From a bacterium (GTDB lineage Bacteria > SAR324 > XYD2-FULL-50-16), in contig JAHJTV010000011.1 in NCBI GenBank assembly GCA_018829445.1, positions 55,433 to 119,432 of the forward strand: a stretch of 64,000 nt of DNA, given 5' to 3'. Positions within the stretch are counted from its first letter, which is position 1, and each line of letters starts with the position of its first letter. The translations under genes were made by a program, and so were the position numbers. The notes beneath the pieces were generated by a model. That model ran no database searches, was not told where the DNA came from, and was given only the letters and a program-made list of their open reading frames with translations. Shown piece after piece: positions 9,376 through 18,558 of the stretch.

Positions 9376-10050
9376 TTACTCCTTGCTGTTTTCTGAATCC
9401 TTCGTTCCACTGATTGCCGTAAACAACAGCAGTCCACATCCCATGCTGAGAGCCAGATAAATCAGGGCTGAAACAGTGGGAAACAGCAGGGGCAAAATGC
9501 CGGTGATTATCAGCCAGTACCCGGTGATAATGTATTGTTTAATACGGGTGACACTGCCAATGGAGTTATAAATAATACCAACTCCGATTGCTATAATCGG
9601 AACAATATATTGTTGCCCGTCCATCAAATATAGATATATTGAAACGAATAATAGCAGTAAAATGATAGGAATCCAGACATGAATGAGTTGAAACCGGTAA
9701 AAACTCTTTACCAATTGCCCAAAAGTAATTTGTTGATCGATCTTTTTTACGGATTTCACCCACAAGACTCTTTTAAGCACAATAAGCGCAATATAGAGAA
9801 CGGCTATAATCGCTATCAATATTGTCCTGATCATTATGGGAATACCACTGTAATCGCCGTATTGGTTCAGTAGAAAGTAGTAAAGGCTGGATAAAACAAT
9901 GAATGCCATACCTGCAATTAATGAAATAATTCTGAAATGGATGGGAAGCAATAACTGTTTTATTAGAGGCCTGTTGCTGTCAATGGCTGATTTTATTGAA
10001 GCAACATCTTCTAAGAGTTTTTCCACTTGCTTCTTGTCAATATTGGTCAT
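9376..10050 (-). CDS. Multi-pass membrane protein of the exporter operon
   Basis: This encodes 224 residues from an ATG preceded by AGGAG at good spacing; a longer ORF starting at 10071 has no such signal. A short amphipathic N-terminus (DKKQVEKLLEDVASIKSAID) precedes about six hydrophobic segments spread through the rest. It is the first gene of the minus-strand operon and its stop lies inside the ribosome-binding region of the winged-helix regulator. I do not recognise the family. It may act as a membrane sensor working with the cytoplasmic regulator, which is inference from the gene order only. Confidence 0.75.
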   Translation of the reverse strand: MTNIDKKQVEKLLEDVASIKSAIDSNRPLIKQLLLPIHFRIISLIAGMAFIVLSSLYYFLLNQYGDYSGIPIMIRTILIAIIAVLYIALIVLKRVLWVKSVKKIDQQITFGQLVKSFYRFQLIHVWIPIILLLLFVSIYLYLMDGQQYIVPIIAIGVGIIYNSIGSVTRIKQYIITGYWLIITGILPLLFPTVSALIYLALSMGCGLLLFTAISGTKDSENSKE

Positions 10051-10496
10051 ATTCGCTCTCCTGGTTTGCAAAGTACTTTATGTTGTAAACTTCTTTTAGT
10101 TTTATACTCCCATTTTATTGTTGTCAAGATGTTTCTGTTGCTATCCTAATTATATGTAATCTTAAAAGTTTCTGCTTATTTAACCTATATAAGTATTTTG
10201 GGTTTTAGTATTGCATTTGGTCTCCCTCTTCCAAGGGAAGTGCCTGTTTGAAATAAACAACTGTAGCATTCCGTTCAGCTCTATTAAGGCTAACTTGAAA
10301 GCTGCAATGCCAGATGGTCTGCATTCAAGATGAATACGGTGAGTCAAATCCTGGAAAATCTTGTTTTGGAAGAATATTTGTTAAATTTTTAATTGATTGA
10401 ATTATTTTCAGGTTTTCAGTAAAATGACCGTGTTGCGTATAATAGACTCTGCGAACTCATTATTAATGAAGGTTTACATTCAAAGCGTACAGGAAA
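10051..10496. other. Divergent intergenic region, no gene seen
   Basis: About 450 bases separate the exporter operon from the binding-protein gene. No coding frame, tRNA or convincing hairpin was found. It must hold promoters for both directions, but none stands out by eye. Confidence 0.4.
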
Positions 10497-11276
10497 ATGA
10501 GACAACTTCTTCGTTTATTTGTAATTAAAACCGGTTTGGTAATATCGTTAATTTTGACACTAATGGCGAGCTGTCCTTTGGAGGCGAGAACCATAAAAAT
10601 CGGGACAGATCGCTGGCCACCGCATGAGGATATTTTTAACCAGGAGGCTCCCGGTTTTTGCACCGAGGTAACCCGCGCTGTTTTTAAGACTATGAATGTT
10701 GAGATATCCATTACTCAATATCCCTGGGCAAGAGCAGTTAACCTGGTTTTTTCGGGTATGAACGATGCTCTCTTTTGCGCATTGCACTCTGAAGAAAGGG
10801 AGTCTTTTTGCTTTTTCCCCGAGGAAGCCTTAACCTCCTTAAAATATCTTCTCTTTATCAATAAGGAGCGATCCGATGAACTGGTCTTTAATACTTATGA
10901 TGATCTGGTTGGAAAACGCATCGGATTGGTAAGAGCCTTTGCATATCCCAAAGAGTTCATGGATTTTGTGAAAGAGAATTCCTTTGTACAGGAGGTGGAG
11001 AGTGATGACATGAACTTTAAAAAACTGATTACCAGGCGAATTGAATATACTATTGCTGACTATGCAAACGGCGCACTTCTGATTAAGAAACTGGAATTGC
11101 AGGGGAGGATTATTCCCTTGTTTGATAACGTCATTCACGAAGCCAAACTCTATCTGATTTTCAGCAAAAAGACTGTCGAACCTGGTTTCGTGGATCGTTT
11201 TTCAAAATCATTGGCCGAGTACAAAAAAGGTGATGAGTATTGGCAAATTCGCAGAAAATATTACACTATTGAATAA
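10497..11276 (+). CDS. Periplasmic solute-binding protein, family 3
   Basis: This 259-residue protein has an N-terminal signal sequence (about 1-30), followed by TIKIGTDRWPPHE, the usual first strand of family-3 (amino-acid type) binding proteins. LVGKRIGLVRAFAYP and a terminal YKKGDEYWQIRRKYY fit the family as well. The next gene is a membrane histidine kinase 11 bases downstream and no permease or ATPase is near. This suggests that the binding protein acts in signal sensing rather than in transport. The ligand is unknown. Confidence 0.85.
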   Translation: MRQLLRLFVIKTGLVISLILTLMASCPLEARTIKIGTDRWPPHEDIFNQEAPGFCTEVTRAVFKTMNVEISITQYPWARAVNLVFSGMNDALFCALHSEERESFCFFPEEALTSLKYLLFINKERSDELVFNTYDDLVGKRIGLVRAFAYPKEFMDFVKENSFVQEVESDDMNFKKLITRRIEYTIADYANGALLIKKLELQGRIIPLFDNVIHEAKLYLIFSKKTVEPGFVDRFSKSLAEYKKGDEYWQIRRKYYTIE

Positions 11277-11287
11277 GACTACCTAAC

Positions 11288-13315
11288 ATGATTATTCCTT
11301 TTAAAACTGATAGATCCCTCGGGAAGCAATTACTTGTCTTCATCCTCCTGTTTAGCTCCCTTTTTACCTTTGCCTCCACCATCATTCAGTTGTGGGTAGA
11401 CTATCGTAAAGATGTGAAATTGATTGAATATCGAATTGATCAGGTTCAGAAAACTTACATTACATCTCTTTCGTTAAGTATTTGGAATATGAACGAAACC
11501 CACGTTTATACTCAATTAAACGGTATTTTGCAGCTTCCGGAAATCGCCTGTCTTGAAGCAAAAACGATTGATAAGGATTATCTGGTTGGAGAGCGACCAT
11601 TGGCACTGGGGCATTTAAAAATGGAATTTCCCATCATTCACATCGATCCCTTTCAACAGTATGAACCGGTTAAAGTAGGAGATTTAATTATCTATGGAGA
11701 TTTAGGTCACGCGTATAATCGGTTGCAGACACGGTTTTTAATTATTCTCGGAACTCAGACAGTTAAGACTTTTTCTGTGTCGATTTTCATTCTGTTTCTT
11801 GTTTGGACCATGATCACACGGTATTTAAACATAATGTCAGACTATACCAGGAAGTTGACCATGGACAACCTGGAGGCTCAACTGGATTTGGGGAAGAGGA
11901 AAAAAACAGACAATGAATTGGATTCAGTCGCCGATGCCATTAATGATATGCGTCGAAATCTGCTGGAAGCAAAAGAGGACTTAAAAAAGGAACTTGTCAT
12001 TCAAAGGGATTTAAATGACAAATTACTGATAACAATACAGGAGCTGGAAGCGGCTGAGGAAACTTTGAAACAGAAAGAGGAGCAATACAGGACACTGGTT
12101 AATAATATCCCCGGAGCAATATTCAGAAGTCATGGAAATAATCGCTGGAACCTCTATTTGATCAGTCCTGCCATTTTGGATATCGCTGGATATGACTCCA
12201 ACAGTTTTATGGGCTTGGAAGGAAAAAGTTTCGCTTCGATTGTATATGAAAATGATCTGGACTCACTTAAGCAAGCTGTTGAAAAAGCAATTCGGGAGAA
12301 GAGCCCTTATGTGATCGAATATCGTATCGAACATGCAGACGGCAGATTGCGATGGGTGTATGAAAAAGGACAAGGTATCTACAGTGAAAAAGGCGAACTG
12401 ATGTTTTTGGATGGCGTTATATTTGATGTTTCTGATCGAAAGCAGACACAGGAAATGATGATTCAAACTGAAAAAATGATGTCGCTGGGAGCTTTAGCTG
12501 CAGGGGTTGCCCATGAAATCAATAATCCTCTGGGAGTAATTTTGATGGGGGCGCAAAACATCCAAAGAAGAACATCTCCCAGTTTTAAGAAAAACATACA
12601 AATCTCCAATAGAATTGGGGTTGATCTTGAGCTTTTACGGCAATATTTTCATGAACGACAAATTGATGCTTTTATACAGTCAATAAAGTCATCTGGAGAA
12701 CGGGCTTCACGTATCGTTTCAAACATGCTTCAGTTTTCACGAGTTAATCATGATCAACCATCTGCAGCTGTTTTGTCCGAATTGCTTGATAGGAGTCAGG
12801 AGCTGGCAAGCAGTGATTACAATCTTAAAAAGAAGTACGATTTTAAACACATCAATATTGTAAAACAATATGAACAGGAAATGTCCCCTGTCACCTGCAT
12901 TGAAACGGAAATTGAGCAGGTTTTGATTAATTTGTTTTCAAACGCTGCCTATGCAATGGCAAACAATAAGAAAGAGATAGAATCGCAAATTACCATAAAA
13001 ACAACTACCGACGGCGAATTTGCTAAGATCGAGTTTGAAGATAATGGACAGGGTATGAGTGATTCTATATTGAAACGAATATTTGATCCGTTCTATACCA
13101 CCAAGCCTGCTGGTTTGGGGACAGGACTGGGTCTTTCTGTTTCCCATACCATTATCACCAAGAATCATGGCGGGACGATCGTGGCGGAATCTGAACTGGG
13201 TAAAGGGACAAAATTTATCATTCGCGTCCCTTTTGATTCAATTTTATTGAGTCAGGCCAAAGAGACAGACACCGTTAATCAGTTATCAACAGGGGCGATA
13301 GGAATAATTCAATAA
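11288..13315 (+). CDS. Membrane PAS-domain sensor histidine kinase
   Basis: This encodes 675 residues. TM1 is at about 15-35, a periplasmic stretch follows to about 155, and TM2 is at about 158-178. Then come a HAMP-like linker and coiled coil (about 180-265), a PAS/PAC unit (about 265-395, ending in DGVIFDVSDRKQTQ), the dimerisation box with phospho-acceptor His409 (AAGVAHEINNPLGVI), and a HATPase with the N box INLFSNAAYAM, DNGQGMSD and GTGLGLSVSHTI. It is probably co-transcribed with the upstream binding protein. No response regulator is adjacent, so its output partner is elsewhere. Confidence 0.92.
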   Translation: MIIPFKTDRSLGKQLLVFILLFSSLFTFASTIIQLWVDYRKDVKLIEYRIDQVQKTYITSLSLSIWNMNETHVYTQLNGILQLPEIACLEAKTIDKDYLVGERPLALGHLKMEFPIIHIDPFQQYEPVKVGDLIIYGDLGHAYNRLQTRFLIILGTQTVKTFSVSIFILFLVWTMITRYLNIMSDYTRKLTMDNLEAQLDLGKRKKTDNELDSVADAINDMRRNLLEAKEDLKKELVIQRDLNDKLLITIQELEAAEETLKQKEEQYRTLVNNIPGAIFRSHGNNRWNLYLISPAILDIAGYDSNSFMGLEGKSFASIVYENDLDSLKQAVEKAIREKSPYVIEYRIEHADGRLRWVYEKGQGIYSEKGELMFLDGVIFDVSDRKQTQEMMIQTEKMMSLGALAAGVAHEINNPLGVILMGAQNIQRRTSPSFKKNIQISNRIGVDLELLRQYFHERQIDAFIQSIKSSGERASRIVSNMLQFSRVNHDQPSAAVLSELLDRSQELASSDYNLKKKYDFKHINIVKQYEQEMSPVTCIETEIEQVLINLFSNAAYAMANNKKEIESQITIKTTTDGEFAKIEFEDNGQGMSDSILKRIFDPFYTTKPAGLGTGLGLSVSHTIITKNHGGTIVAESELGKGTKFIIRVPFDSILLSQAKETDTVNQLSTGAIGIIQ

Positions 13316-13382
13316 TCCTCACTTGGACTTTGCCAAATATCTGACAATTCGCTTTCTTTTCAACAGTAGATTCCAAGAATCA

Positions 13383-13592
13383 AATTCAGATATAGCAAGG
13401 CCTTTTGTAACAGTGATGATTGGAGGATTTTTATTTACAATTACTTCCTCCAATATTCGGGCTATTTACTGAATTGAATGTTAATCCTCCGGAAATCGGT
13501 GGTACCGGGGCACCATGATGTCTCTGGCAGACTCTGTCGGAAAAAATGCAGGTGTAATCCCGGGAGGGATATTATTGGGTTTGTTAGGGTAA
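13383..13592 (+). pseudogene. Relic of a multi-pass transporter
   Basis: No intact ORF is present, but three frame segments join into a coherent membrane-protein fragment. The first (from 13383) reads PFVTVMIGGFLFTITSSNIR. The next frame (about 13468-13515) reads LFTELNVNPPEIGGTGAP. The third (from 13515) reads MMSLADSVGKNAGVIPGGIL then LGLLG before a TAA at 13590. Two compensating frameshifts would restore it. The Gly/Pro-rich pattern resembles secondary transporters. The family is not identified, and a chance assembly is possible. Confidence 0.4.
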
Positions 13593-13633
13593 TCGATGTA
13601 GGGCAGATTAAGAAAACAATTTTTAAAAGTCGT

Positions 13634-14296
13634 TTAATCTCCCGGAGAAATTGCGGCTACTACCATATTCATGAATGCTTCAAACAACTGGTGGTAACTG
13701 ATACCAAATGCATCTTTGAAATGCTCCCGCCTCATGAGGATGATCTGCATTACGCCAAAAACTTCTCCCCATAAAATTAACATCAGTTGAACCGGTGTCA
13801 GTTCTGTTTTAATAGTGCCGTTATCTTTTGCCCTTTTCAGAGTGCTGGTCATAATGTCAGCAATGGCATCCGTTTCATTTTGACAGGCATCCAGATAAAC
13901 ACCTTGAGGCGTGGATGATTTTAGTTCCTTATGGTAGATACAGTTGTTTGACTCGTAAATCATAATCAATCTAAGAAACTCCGGATGTTCCAAGGAAAAG
14001 TTAAAAAAAACCTCACCCAGTTTTCTAAGTTGATTGCGCTCGTCCTTCGATTCCTCAATGGCACTTCTAAGCATGCTGGACAGGATCTCCAGCCCCCTCA
14101 ATACAACAGCAAGAAAGATCTCCTCCTTATCCTTAAAATACAGGTACATTGTTCGTTTGTTATACCCTGCGCTTTTGGCAATTTGAAGAATAGTGGCATT
14201 TTCATATCCGTACTCAAAAAGCACTTGCTGAGCGATGTCGATTATTCGGGTTTCGCGTTGTTTTCGTTCCCAGGCTTTTCTTTCTTCTGATGTCAT
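13634..14296 (-). CDS. TetR-family transcriptional regulator
   Basis: This encodes 220 residues. The start at 14296 has AGGAAA upstream; the open frame extends to 14332 without support. The N-terminal helix-turn-helix is canonical (ENATILQIAKSAGYNKRTMYLYFKDKEEIF, about residues 27-56). The C-terminal ligand domain is helical and divergent, as usual. The gene lies just downstream of, and in the same direction as, the porGDAB operon, about 130 bases after porB. It could belong to that transcript or control a separate target. Confidence 0.9.
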   Translation of the reverse strand: MTSEERKAWERKQRETRIIDIAQQVLFEYGYENATILQIAKSAGYNKRTMYLYFKDKEEIFLAVVLRGLEILSSMLRSAIEESKDERNQLRKLGEVFFNFSLEHPEFLRLIMIYESNNCIYHKELKSSTPQGVYLDACQNETDAIADIMTSTLKRAKDNGTIKTELTPVQLMLILWGEVFGVMQIILMRREHFKDAFGISYHQLFEAFMNMVVAAISPGD

Positions 14297-14425
14297 AATT
14301 TTTCCTGTTGGGTGTGGTCTTAGCAATAGCAACAGGTTTGCGAGTGTGTCAATGTTATCTGATAAAAAGAGAAAGTGCCTGTAACTGCTGAAGAAGTATT
14401 AATCATCGCTTTTGCTAACAAGCGG

Positions 14426-15331
14426 TTATTGCATGACGGCTCGATAATTTTCCCACCGGGCATCGATCTCTTCCTGCATTTGATCTATTAAATCCCCGGA
14501 AATAGATCGAAATCTGGATTGTGTTTTCAAATAATCGGAGACCGGTGTTAGTTTCTTTTGTTTTAAGAGTTTGGCAGAAGGGCCGCTAAATGTCTTTTTC
14601 CCATCCTCAATCTCATACAGTTCATATAAGCCAGTTGATATCGCCAGTTTTCCAACTTTGATCGAAAGTCGTTCTTCCATCCCCCACCCGGAAGGACAAG
14701 GGCAGTGAATGTGGATATATTTTAATCCCTTTATCCCGATTGCCTTTTTTATTTTATCATGAAAGTCAAGAGGATACGATGCTGAGCAAGATGCTACATA
14801 GCTTGGATTATGGGCAGCAACGATGGCCGGAATATCCTTACTCCTTTGTTGTTTTCCCAAAACAGGAGTTGTGGTGGTTATGGTTCCCATGGGAGTGGTG
14901 CCTGATCTTTGAATTCCGGTATTCATATAAGCTTCATTATCGTAGCAAATATAAAGAAAATCATCTCCCCGTTCAATAGCTGCAGACAGGGCTTGAATTC
15001 CGATATCGGATGTTCCGCCATCACCAGCCCAGGCAACTACGTTTATATGCTCCTTATTTTGAACTTTTAACGCAGCCCTGACACCGGCAGCAGCAGCAGC
15101 TGTTGATGCGAATACTACATTGAGCGAGGGGACTTGGGTTGAGGCTATCGGAAATAATCCCTGTGTTACCGTCAGACAACTAGGAGGTATAACGGTGATG
15201 GTGTCACGTCCCAGGGCTTTTAACCCGATCCGGTATAACAGACTGAGACCGCAACCGGAACAAGCCCGGTTTCCCGGGTGTACAAATTCTTCAGCAGTCA
15301 AATTAATGGCGGTTGTTTTTTTTATGGTCAT
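14426..15331 (-). CDS. porB: Pyruvate (2-oxoacid):ferredoxin oxidoreductase, beta subunit
   Basis: The 301-residue subunit binds thiamine diphosphate. The TPP motif region is visible as AWAGDGGTSDIGIQALSAAIERGDDFLYICYDNEAYMNTG (about 99-138), and Cys residues near the start (GNRACSGCGLSLL) fit a [4Fe-4S] ligand set. AGGAAGGA precedes the ATG. It follows porA by eight bases in a four-gene gamma-delta-alpha-beta operon. Pyruvate is the likeliest substrate, but the related 2-ketoisovalerate enzyme has the same architecture. Confidence 0.92.
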   Translation of the reverse strand: MTIKKTTAINLTAEEFVHPGNRACSGCGLSLLYRIGLKALGRDTITVIPPSCLTVTQGLFPIASTQVPSLNVVFASTAAAAAGVRAALKVQNKEHINVVAWAGDGGTSDIGIQALSAAIERGDDFLYICYDNEAYMNTGIQRSGTTPMGTITTTTPVLGKQQRSKDIPAIVAAHNPSYVASCSASYPLDFHDKIKKAIGIKGLKYIHIHCPCPSGWGMEERLSIKVGKLAISTGLYELYEIEDGKKTFSGPSAKLLKQKKLTPVSDYLKTQSRFRSISGDLIDQMQEEIDARWENYRAVMQ

Positions 15332-15339
15332 ATTCCTTC

Positions 15340-16533
15340 CTATCGATTAAGACCGATCCATTGAGGTTGATTGTCCAACTCCTGTTGCGAGGCGATGGAT
15401 CTGTTGATAGCTTCAATCAGATCTTCGTTTTTTATCAACCGGCCTCCCAAACCAATTATATGGTTATGAATAAATGGTCTGTTTTTTATATTATACATGG
15501 CAGCCTTGATATCACTGTACAAGCCCCCTTGGTAGCCATAGCTGATGGATTTTTCAAAGACAACGACTCCTTTGGCATTTTCCAGAGCATTCACAATCGC
15601 TTGTGCTGGAAAGGGGCGATAGAGATGAACGCTTAAAACCCCAATTTTAGTGCCCTGATCTCTGAAATCATCTGCTATATCTTTCAGTCGATTGGAAAGA
15701 GACCCCATGAGGACAACAATATAGTCAGCATCATCACATTTGTAACCTGCAACTAACGGATTTCCACCTCTGCCGAAGAGGTGTTCAAATTCTTTATCGG
15801 TCTCTTCAAAGGTTTTAATGGCGTTCACCATCTCCTGGTGATGGTTGTGTCGTATATCCATGTAACCGTTGCGAAACTCTCCGTTTGCATCAGGTCTTCC
15901 GTATGGCATGGTAACCGTGTTCAGATTTTCAGGGTTTGCCGGATCAAGTGTGTGCTTGTAGTAGTACTTGGGTAAAAATTCATCAACCAGTTTTTGACTT
16001 GGCACTTCGTATGGCATATAGGTGTGTGACAGATAGTAGCCGTCGAAACAAACCATTACAGGGATACTAACTGTTTGTGCCAGACGATAGGCTTTAATGA
16101 TAGTATCAATGATCTCCTGGTGGTTATTAACATAGATCTGAATCCAACCCGCATCCCGTTGTGACATCGAATCCTGGTGATCGTTCCAGATAGTCCAGGG
16201 GGCACCTAATCCTCGGTTTACCACACACATTACCAGCGGAAGTCTGGCACCTGCCGACCAGTAAACCTGTTCACTCATGTATAAAAGTCCGTTCGCAGAA
16301 GTTGCAGTGAAAGCCCTTGCCCCAGCGGAAGCTGCTCCTATGCAGACACTTAAAGCGCTATGCTCGCTTTCAACTGCTATGTACTCGGCTTTCATCTGAC
16401 CTGACTCAACCATCTCCGATAGCTTTTCGGTCAGTGGTGTTTGTGGTGTGATGGGATAGGCAGCAATTACCTGGGCTCGTGACAGCATTACTCCCGTAGC
16501 TGCTGCAACATTCCCTGATTCAATTATTTTCAT
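15340..16533 (-). CDS. porA: Pyruvate (2-oxoacid):ferredoxin oxidoreductase, alpha subunit
   Basis: At 397 residues it has the normal length for the alpha chain. The N-terminal pyrimidine-binding domain shows GNVAAATGVMLSRAQVIAAYPITPQTPLTE and EYIAVESEHSALSVCIGA, with ARAFTATSANGLLYM following; the C-terminal transketolase-like domain contains VLMGSLSNRLKDIADDFRDQG. Its ATG overlaps the end of porD by 14 bases and GGAGGG lies upstream inside porD, indicating translational coupling. With porB it forms the catalytic unit that decarboxylates the oxoacid and makes acyl-CoA. Confidence 0.93.
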   Translation of the reverse strand: MKIIESGNVAAATGVMLSRAQVIAAYPITPQTPLTEKLSEMVESGQMKAEYIAVESEHSALSVCIGAASAGARAFTATSANGLLYMSEQVYWSAGARLPLVMCVVNRGLGAPWTIWNDHQDSMSQRDAGWIQIYVNNHQEIIDTIIKAYRLAQTVSIPVMVCFDGYYLSHTYMPYEVPSQKLVDEFLPKYYYKHTLDPANPENLNTVTMPYGRPDANGEFRNGYMDIRHNHHQEMVNAIKTFEETDKEFEHLFGRGGNPLVAGYKCDDADYIVVLMGSLSNRLKDIADDFRDQGTKIGVLSVHLYRPFPAQAIVNALENAKGVVVFEKSISYGYQGGLYSDIKAAMYNIKNRPFIHNHIIGLGGRLIKNEDLIEAINRSIASQQELDNQPQWIGLNR

Positions 16534-16843
16534 TGCTGTTTCCCTCCTTCACAGTGATAACACTTTCCTCCACCATTGTAATCGCTCCTGTTGGGCACTC
16601 TTCTGCACATATTCCACAGCCTTTGCAGTATTCAAGATTAATTGTTGGATTGATCTCTTTCGAAATCACGGCATCGGGACAGTACAGCCAGCAAAGATGA
16701 CAAACCGATTTGTTTTTTTTGGCAGGCGTACACCGTTCAAGATCGATAATTGGCCTTTCCACCCGCCATGAACCTGTTTTACCGGCATCGCCCACTCCGT
16801 GTGTGCTATTGGATGTGACTACCTTGTATGGCAATTTACTCAT
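16520..16843 (-). CDS. porD: Pyruvate (2-oxoacid):ferredoxin oxidoreductase, delta (ferredoxin) subunit
   Basis: The 107-residue two-cluster ferredoxin subunit carries electrons from the catalytic centre to external ferredoxin. The second cluster motif is complete (CKGCGICAEECP). The first is unusual: the expected leading Cys is separated from the next by nine residues (CTPAKKNKSVCHLCWLYCP) instead of two. The ATG follows AGAGG and the porG stop by one base, so the two are tightly coupled. Confidence 0.92.
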   Translation of the reverse strand: MSKLPYKVVTSNSTHGVGDAGKTGSWRVERPIIDLERCTPAKKNKSVCHLCWLYCPDAVISKEINPTINLEYCKGCGICAEECPTGAITMVEESVITVKEGNSNENN

Positions 16844-17404
16844 CTAAACCTCTTTTAACTCTGTTCTTTCGAAGGTTAACCTGGCAGAATGGGCATTCTC
16901 CTCTGGTTTTCTACCCTGGAATTCCTTTTTTATGTTTTCCAGCAACAGATCCATATCCAGAAGATTGGACGCTTTTGCCAATGCCCCGATAATTCCTGAA
17001 TTAACAATCCCCTTTCTCAAACCGGCTTCATCGGAAATCGCAGTGACATCAACGATCGCCAGTTTTATGTTTTTAAAGTGATAATCTTCCGGTGTTTTAG
17101 GAGTGTTCAATACCAAGATTCCACCGGGTTTAAGGCCAGCAGTGACATCCTCTTCATCCAGGAGCAGATGATCCAATACGATGACTATATCCGGTTTTTC
17201 AATCGGGGTAAGATCGTTAATCTCACTTTTGGATATTTTCAGTGATGTACTGATTGGGGCTCCTCGCCTTTCGGTTCCGAAAGAGGGTGCCATGATAATT
17301 CCGTCATATCCGGATTGAAAAGCTGTATTGGCTACGATCTTTGCAGCTGTGATCGCTCCTTGACCACCACGACCGTGCCATCTAATCTCAATGGTTTTAC
17401 TCAT
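16844..17404 (-). CDS. porG: Pyruvate (2-oxoacid):ferredoxin oxidoreductase, gamma subunit
   Basis: The 186-residue gamma subunit starts with the family hallmark EIRWHGRGGQGAITAAKI (about 5-22) and continues with APSFGTERRGAPISTSLKIS and KPDIVIVLD. It is the first gene of porGDAB, the order known from many anaerobes. The upstream 150-bp gap is AT-rich and must hold the operon promoter, though no convincing box was picked. Confidence 0.92.
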   Translation of the reverse strand: MSKTIEIRWHGRGGQGAITAAKIVANTAFQSGYDGIIMAPSFGTERRGAPISTSLKISKSEINDLTPIEKPDIVIVLDHLLLDEEDVTAGLKPGGILVLNTPKTPEDYHFKNIKLAIVDVTAISDEAGLRKGIVNSGIIGALAKASNLLDMDLLLENIKKEFQGRKPEENAHSARLTFERTELKEV

Positions 17405-17562
17405 TCTGATTTAAATTTGAATTTTTTGTTCTAAGACGGGAGTAGTTCCGCAGAACATAAGGACAGGTTTGAGCATTTCCCTCGATAATCCAACAAATAT
17501 AGCCAAATGTAAACATGTATCCTTATAACATACTGAAAATCTATTGAATTCCAGGGTCTTGT

Positions 17563-18288
17563 TCATTGGTTTGCGCCTGAAAAACTATTAACAATGGTCT
17601 TCCTTGTTTTTTCGATCAGTTCTTCCAGTTTATCATAGGAATAGTTGGTTGAATCGATAGGATCACCTACAACGACTTCTATGAGACCTGGTGAAAATAT
17701 AACACTTCCCTTTGGTAAAACTTTTCTACTTCCATTGATAGTGATGGGGAGAATGGGGAGTTTTGCCTCTAATGCCGTGACAAAAGCTCCCTTTTTAAAT
17801 GAATGGATTTTACCATCGGGAGACCGGGTTCCCTCAGCAAAAAAAAGCAATCCTACTCCAATCGGAAGTCTTTTCAATCCATTTTGAATGCTCTTGATTG
17901 TTTGAGAACGGTCACTGCGCTTAATGAATACATTTCTGGATGCGTATAAGGCATATCCGAAAAGTGGAATGAATAATAATTCCTTTTTGATTATCCACCG
18001 AAACTGAATACCAAGTTGTGTGATGATGGCTGGGATGTCAATGTGAGATTGGTGATTAGAGATAATCACATAAGGTACTCCTTTTTGAATCTTTTCTTTG
18101 CCCACGATGGTGGTTTTTACAAATAGGGCACGTTTGATGGCAATTGCCCATATTTTAGAAATGTTAAAAGCCAGGTTTCCGGTTCGACTGAAAAGAGCAG
18201 CAGTTATGATGGGAATGAATAGCAAAATAGTCATTAATGACAACCAGAAGAATGCCCAGATTATCTTTAGCAGGTTGATTATATGCAT
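17563..18288 (-). CDS. plsC: 1-acyl-sn-glycerol-3-phosphate acyltransferase
   Basis: This encodes 241 residues. An N-terminal hydrophobic region (about 5-35) anchors it in the inner membrane. The catalytic HX4D motif is ISNHQSHIDIP (about 94-104) and the glycerol-3-phosphate-binding motif is FFAEGTRSPDG (about 168-178), followed by FKKGAF. These are diagnostic of PlsC-type enzymes that make phosphatidic acid. It follows the zinc-ribbon gene by 33 bases and may share its transcript. Confidence 0.92.
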   Translation of the reverse strand: MHIINLLKIIWAFFWLSLMTILLFIPIITAALFSRTGNLAFNISKIWAIAIKRALFVKTTIVGKEKIQKGVPYVIISNHQSHIDIPAIITQLGIQFRWIIKKELLFIPLFGYALYASRNVFIKRSDRSQTIKSIQNGLKRLPIGVGLLFFAEGTRSPDGKIHSFKKGAFVTALEAKLPILPITINGSRKVLPKGSVIFSPGLIEVVVGDPIDSTNYSYDKLEELIEKTRKTIVNSFSGANQ

Positions 18289-18321
18289 TTTTGTACTCTA
18301 TCTCACCTCGTAAGTGAATCT

Positions 18322-18558
18322 TCAGCTTTCGGTCTTAATGATAACACCACAGTCTTCACATCTATACTGACTGACATCGGAATGGTTGGTTATGATTTCT
18401 TCAAAATCGTATTGTTTCTTACCAGTGGCTTCATAGCACTCAGGGCAGTGGTTATTTCCCAATTCCTCCGGAGTAATGGTAAGATGACATGTTTTGCATC
18501 GCAGTTTGTTTGAGTTCTCTATAATTAAAACCAGGTTTTTATGTAGGCAATCGGACAT
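18322..18558 (-). CDS. Small zinc-ribbon-like protein
   Basis: This encodes 78 residues. Three Cys pairs are visible: RCKTCH (about 20-25), HCPECYEATGKK (about 37-48) and RCEDCGVIIK (about 66-75), with an additional CLH near the start. Two zinc-binding knuckles are likely. No membrane segment or signal is present. It lies directly upstream of plsC on the same strand. The function is unknown; it could be a nucleic-acid- or protein-binding accessory. Confidence 0.65.
   Translation of the reverse strand: MSDCLHKNLVLIIENSNKLRCKTCHLTITPEELGNNHCPECYEATGKKQYDFEEIITNHSDVSQYRCEDCGVIIKTES

Noticed and set aside
13478..13774. Plus-strand 98-residue ORF
   Set aside because: Its first part crosses the transporter relic in the wrong frame and its second half is antisense to the TetR gene.
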